The notes under the pieces are model-generated. The model saw only the letters and a program-made list of their open reading frames with translations. It was not told the DNA's origin and ran no database searches. A DNA stretch of 64,000 nt. It comes from Anaerolineae bacterium (GTDB lineage: Bacteria; Chloroflexota; Anaerolineae; Aggregatilineales; Phototrophicaceae). How positions within the stretch are numbered: the stretch's first letter is position 1; each line of letters opens with the position of its first letter. The stretch covers positions 39,897 through 103,896 of the forward strand of contig JAJEBK010000011.1 of NCBI GenBank assembly GCA_022823945.1. Direction: 5' to 3'. This document shows, piece by piece, positions 63,001-64,000 of the stretch. The position numbers and the translations under genes are program-made.

Positions 63001-63320
63001 GAGCACGAGTGTTTGTTTCGGCGCGCAAAGAGGATATTCAGCTCAATGACAACACAGGCACGATTGACGCGCTGGAAGTTCGCGTGCATGATTCGGGCGG
63101 CGGCATCTCCAGCAGCGACTTGCCACGCATATTCGCGCGGGCATATCGTGAACAGTACCCGGCGATCCCTGGTCTGGGAGACACTGGCGTCGGCATAACG
63201 GTCGCCAGAGCGATTGCGCGCGTGCACGAAGGCGATATTTGGGTGACTAGCGAACAAGGCAAGGGATCGACCTTTCACCTGGCTTTGCCGCTGCAATCAG
63301 CCGCTACAACAGAGGCATAG
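60066..63320 (+). CDS. 7-TM histidine-kinase-like protein without phosphoacceptor His
   Basis: About 1084 residues. An N-terminal block of about seven transmembrane helices (first ~260 residues) is followed by a GAF-like domain (to ~430), a long coiled coil, and a C-terminal kinase core. The ATPase side is intact: N box LMTNACEVSPPG, G1 HDSGGGI, G2 GDTGVGITVARAIARVH. The dimerisation helix reads SLLRNLYAPIGSVRDYVDLLL, aligned to the usual SHELRTPLxxIxGYxELL, so the phosphorylated His is Arg. It may act as a regulatory pseudo-kinase. The start is uncertain: TTG 60066 keeps a conserved-looking LLNLFIEFPGD; ATG 60120 is the alternative. Confidence 0.8.
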   Translation: MSRAPIDLLNLFIEFPGDMLFFLLVIACSQGSLFLAFGHRSRFPLEHSTQRYVIATAALVLVWLVMLGAAVVALYAERDANQFMPPLERLAQVITLLLLGWAFLSADFVLWRNRSNLFIFGCVFLLTLLFINTARSWLLEYEAGLAFNASEYAPLWSAVTVGIAAALLLLTALNTRHIADAPLKALLFLLFVAGSAWELGQIAQGQVDGHYQGAARLAYAAALVLLPVIIHRLAIALLENSLVEVVLAASQQAAAVPAEAAGDTELSPHDGLSLSNPLYDSTRLLAAIGVMLEGDSRAAEPDRVVQTVQSAFAAELCMLLQLPDDNKAEIVAGRDTSTQKSLAGAALDLSEQPTLLAAAKRGEMITLLPDHHTDELQDLFRRIGVDGFGSMLVQPVLARGQLLGVLLLGSPYSQAGLNEADRALLADIAVVAGFLLSGQAESRQESQRAVALPADDSSIRLGTEAPSHDVMLGFRREFTAGLAGSAERIAKLRLQIGELEKQLADEQGRLLGRLAASDLAASASVGLRGALCEQTALLSACEASANDLLDAEAALRLLNGSDTLEQSIHEYLHKQYNWRLNTRDRLRRQIGALMVLRRSPAGDALATILQQLNDEHDQLELQRDQQRRRQASIAQRLETLGVTDIGATLLPALVHLHAERLAFGELLTDADARLASLQTEHQSLLDAGAGDKQELEAQLKQLSADHESLLESREALRREQQHILAQTEAAEAAKSALENDKQLLKTSLAEEKARQRETQNQIQELVEERDNLLTIRDQLTARVTKLMEEETTREPTAQLQNELEMLRESVARLSQQREDLALDLSDARLEAAHVPEPPALSARTAATLLSLLRNLYAPIGSVRDYVDLLLAESIGILGAAQLQVLRLASAEIVIVADLLAELQHAASADVGRIELWDDIDIAGMIDEVIAATSARVAEKSLLIELSLDDNLPPLAANFLGVKHMLTLLMTNACEVSPPGARVFVSARKEDIQLNDNTGTIDALEVRVHDSGGGISSSDLPRIFARAYREQYPAIPGLGDTGVGITVARAIARVHEGDIWVTSEQGKGSTFHLALPLQSAATTEA

Positions 63321-63323
63321 CCT

Positions 63324-64000
63324 GTGCGGCGCAACATAAGCAATGAGCTGGTTATCGCTCTGCTGGCGGCTCTTGCGCTGTTGTTTGCGGTTATATTTGC
63401 GCTACTATTATCCAGTGTAACGCGGCCTCTGCCCCAGCCATCTCCCACACCTGTTGTCGAGACTTCACTGCCCAGTGATACACCTGCTGTGATTTCGACC
63501 CCAGCGGAATCTCCATCGGCACAATTAACACTCTCGCCAAGCGCGACCGAACCATCCGCAATCCAGCTGACGGCAACCAGCGATGCTGCGATTTCCTTCG
63601 CTACAATCACGCCGACAGCCGGAAGTCCAGCTACGGCGACTGCTATTGTGCTTGCAGAAACGGGAGTGTCTGTCTTGGAAACAGCGCAAATCACTGCGAC
63701 AGGTGATGCGCCGCCCGCGCCCATTGATGAAGCAACTGCCACTGAGACGATCACGCCGACAGCCGAAAATCCAGCGACAGCGACTGCCATTGCGCTTGCA
63801 GAAACGCAAGTGTCGGTTTTGGAATCAGCGCCAATCACTGCAACAGGTGACGAGCCGCTCGCACAAGTTGGCGAAGAAACTGCCACAGAAACGATTACGC
63901 CGACAGCCGAAAATCCAGCTACAGCGACTGCTATTGTGCTTGCAGAAACGGGAGTGTCTGTCTTGGAAACAGCGCAAATCACTGCGACAGGTGATGCGCC
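63324..64000 (+). CDS. Membrane-anchored Thr/Ala/Pro repeat protein, 3' truncated
   Basis: An open frame from GTG at 63324, 3 nt after the kinase-like gene, runs off the window end (at least 225 codons). It starts with a short basic segment, one hydrophobic helix (LVIALLAALALLFAVIFALLL), then a Pro/Thr/Ser-rich region and 48-residue repeats of the type ITPTA.NPATATAI.LAET. The layout suggests a protein anchored by its N-terminus with an extended extracytoplasmic stalk. No catalytic domain is visible before the window ends. It may be cotranscribed with the kinase-like gene. Confidence 0.65.
   Translation, partial: MRRNISNELVIALLAALALLFAVIFALLLSSVTRPLPQPSPTPVVETSLPSDTPAVISTPAESPSAQLTLSPSATEPSAIQLTATSDAAISFATITPTAGSPATATAIVLAETGVSVLETAQITATGDAPPAPIDEATATETITPTAENPATATAIALAETQVSVLESAPITATGDEPLAQVGEETATETITPTAENPATATAIVLAETGVSVLETAQITATGDA
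63606..64000 (+). repeat. 144-bp in-frame tandem repeat
   Basis: Copies begin at 63606, 63750 and 63894 (ATCACGCCGACAGCC or ATTACGCCGACAGCC), a period of 144 bp or 48 codons. The third copy is cut by the window end. Over the shared stretch the first and third are nearly identical and both differ more from the second, which suggests recent duplication or conversion. Confidence 0.85.

Noticed and set aside
63275..63982. A 235-codon - strand frame with Val/Ala/Ser repeats.
   Set aside because: It is the reverse reading of the 144-bp repeat; the + strand frame has a membrane start and follows the kinase-like gene.

Overview
The window looks like part of a chromosome from a GC-rich, free-living heterotrophic bacterium, most likely Chloroflexota (Anaerolineae-like). 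The reasons are the fused NuoCD, the tandem DsbA protein ending in a PCWxGI-type domain, the DUF5989/SxtJ-like small proteins beside a carbamoyltransferase, many membrane-anchored signalling proteins, and dispersed GC-rich palindromes. This placement is an inference from gene content; no marker was aligned. No phage, integrase, transposase or CRISPR array was found.

Layout. 1-3.2 kb: 3' end of mutL facing a Ser/Thr kinase gene and a dGTPase-like gene. 3.3-8.8 kb: a sugar-uptake and catabolism operon (binding protein, two permeases, class II aldolase, ADP-dependent-type sugar kinase) with no ATPase gene. 8.8-11.9 kb: selB and a coiled-coil protein, transcribed leftward. 12.0-15.0 kb: hisHAFIE behind a promoter, a His-codon leader peptide and a terminator, which together form a textbook attenuator. 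15-19.2 kb: a tandem DsbA-like protein, a thioesterase, an acyl-CoA ligase and tRNA-Arg(TCT). 19.3-21.5 kb: gyrB. 21.5-28.7 kb: a leftward cluster with a carbamoyltransferase, DUF5989-like and SxtJ-like small membrane proteins, an SGNH-type protein, a LON-domain protein and an alpha/beta-hydrolase/acyl-CoA-synthetase fusion. 28.8-32.4 kb: a sulfurtransferase, a GNAT-type protein and a GT4 glycosyltransferase. 32.8-35.4 kb: argGH.

35.5-46.8 kb: a complete-looking leader-controlled branched-chain operon, ilvE-ilvB-ilvN-ilvC-leuA-leuC-leuD-cimA-leuB. Its 23-residue leader peptide carries 13 consecutive Ile/Leu/Val codons, followed by a terminator with a competing antiterminator. cimA implies that isoleucine is made through citramalate. 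46.8-51.9 kb: murA, a trans-sulfuration-type PLP enzyme, and divergent thrC and thrB. 52.2-57.1 kb: iscX-nuoB-nuoCD-nuoI-mrp, which groups the quinone-side iron-sulfur subunits of complex I with two Fe-S assembly genes; NuoB and NuoI carry similar C-terminal basic tails. 57.1-64 kb: a STAS protein, a beta-lactamase-fold protein, a Nudix hydrolase, a large 7-TM histidine-kinase-like protein without a recognisable phosphoacceptor His, and a truncated repeat protein running off the window end.

The most interesting items are the two amino-acid attenuators, the carbamoyltransferase/DUF5989/SxtJ/SGNH cluster of unknown product, the matching NuoB/NuoI tails, and several signalling or repair proteins that keep their fold but have lost a catalytic or phosphoacceptor residue. 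All motif statements come from reading the translated sequence. No database search was run.
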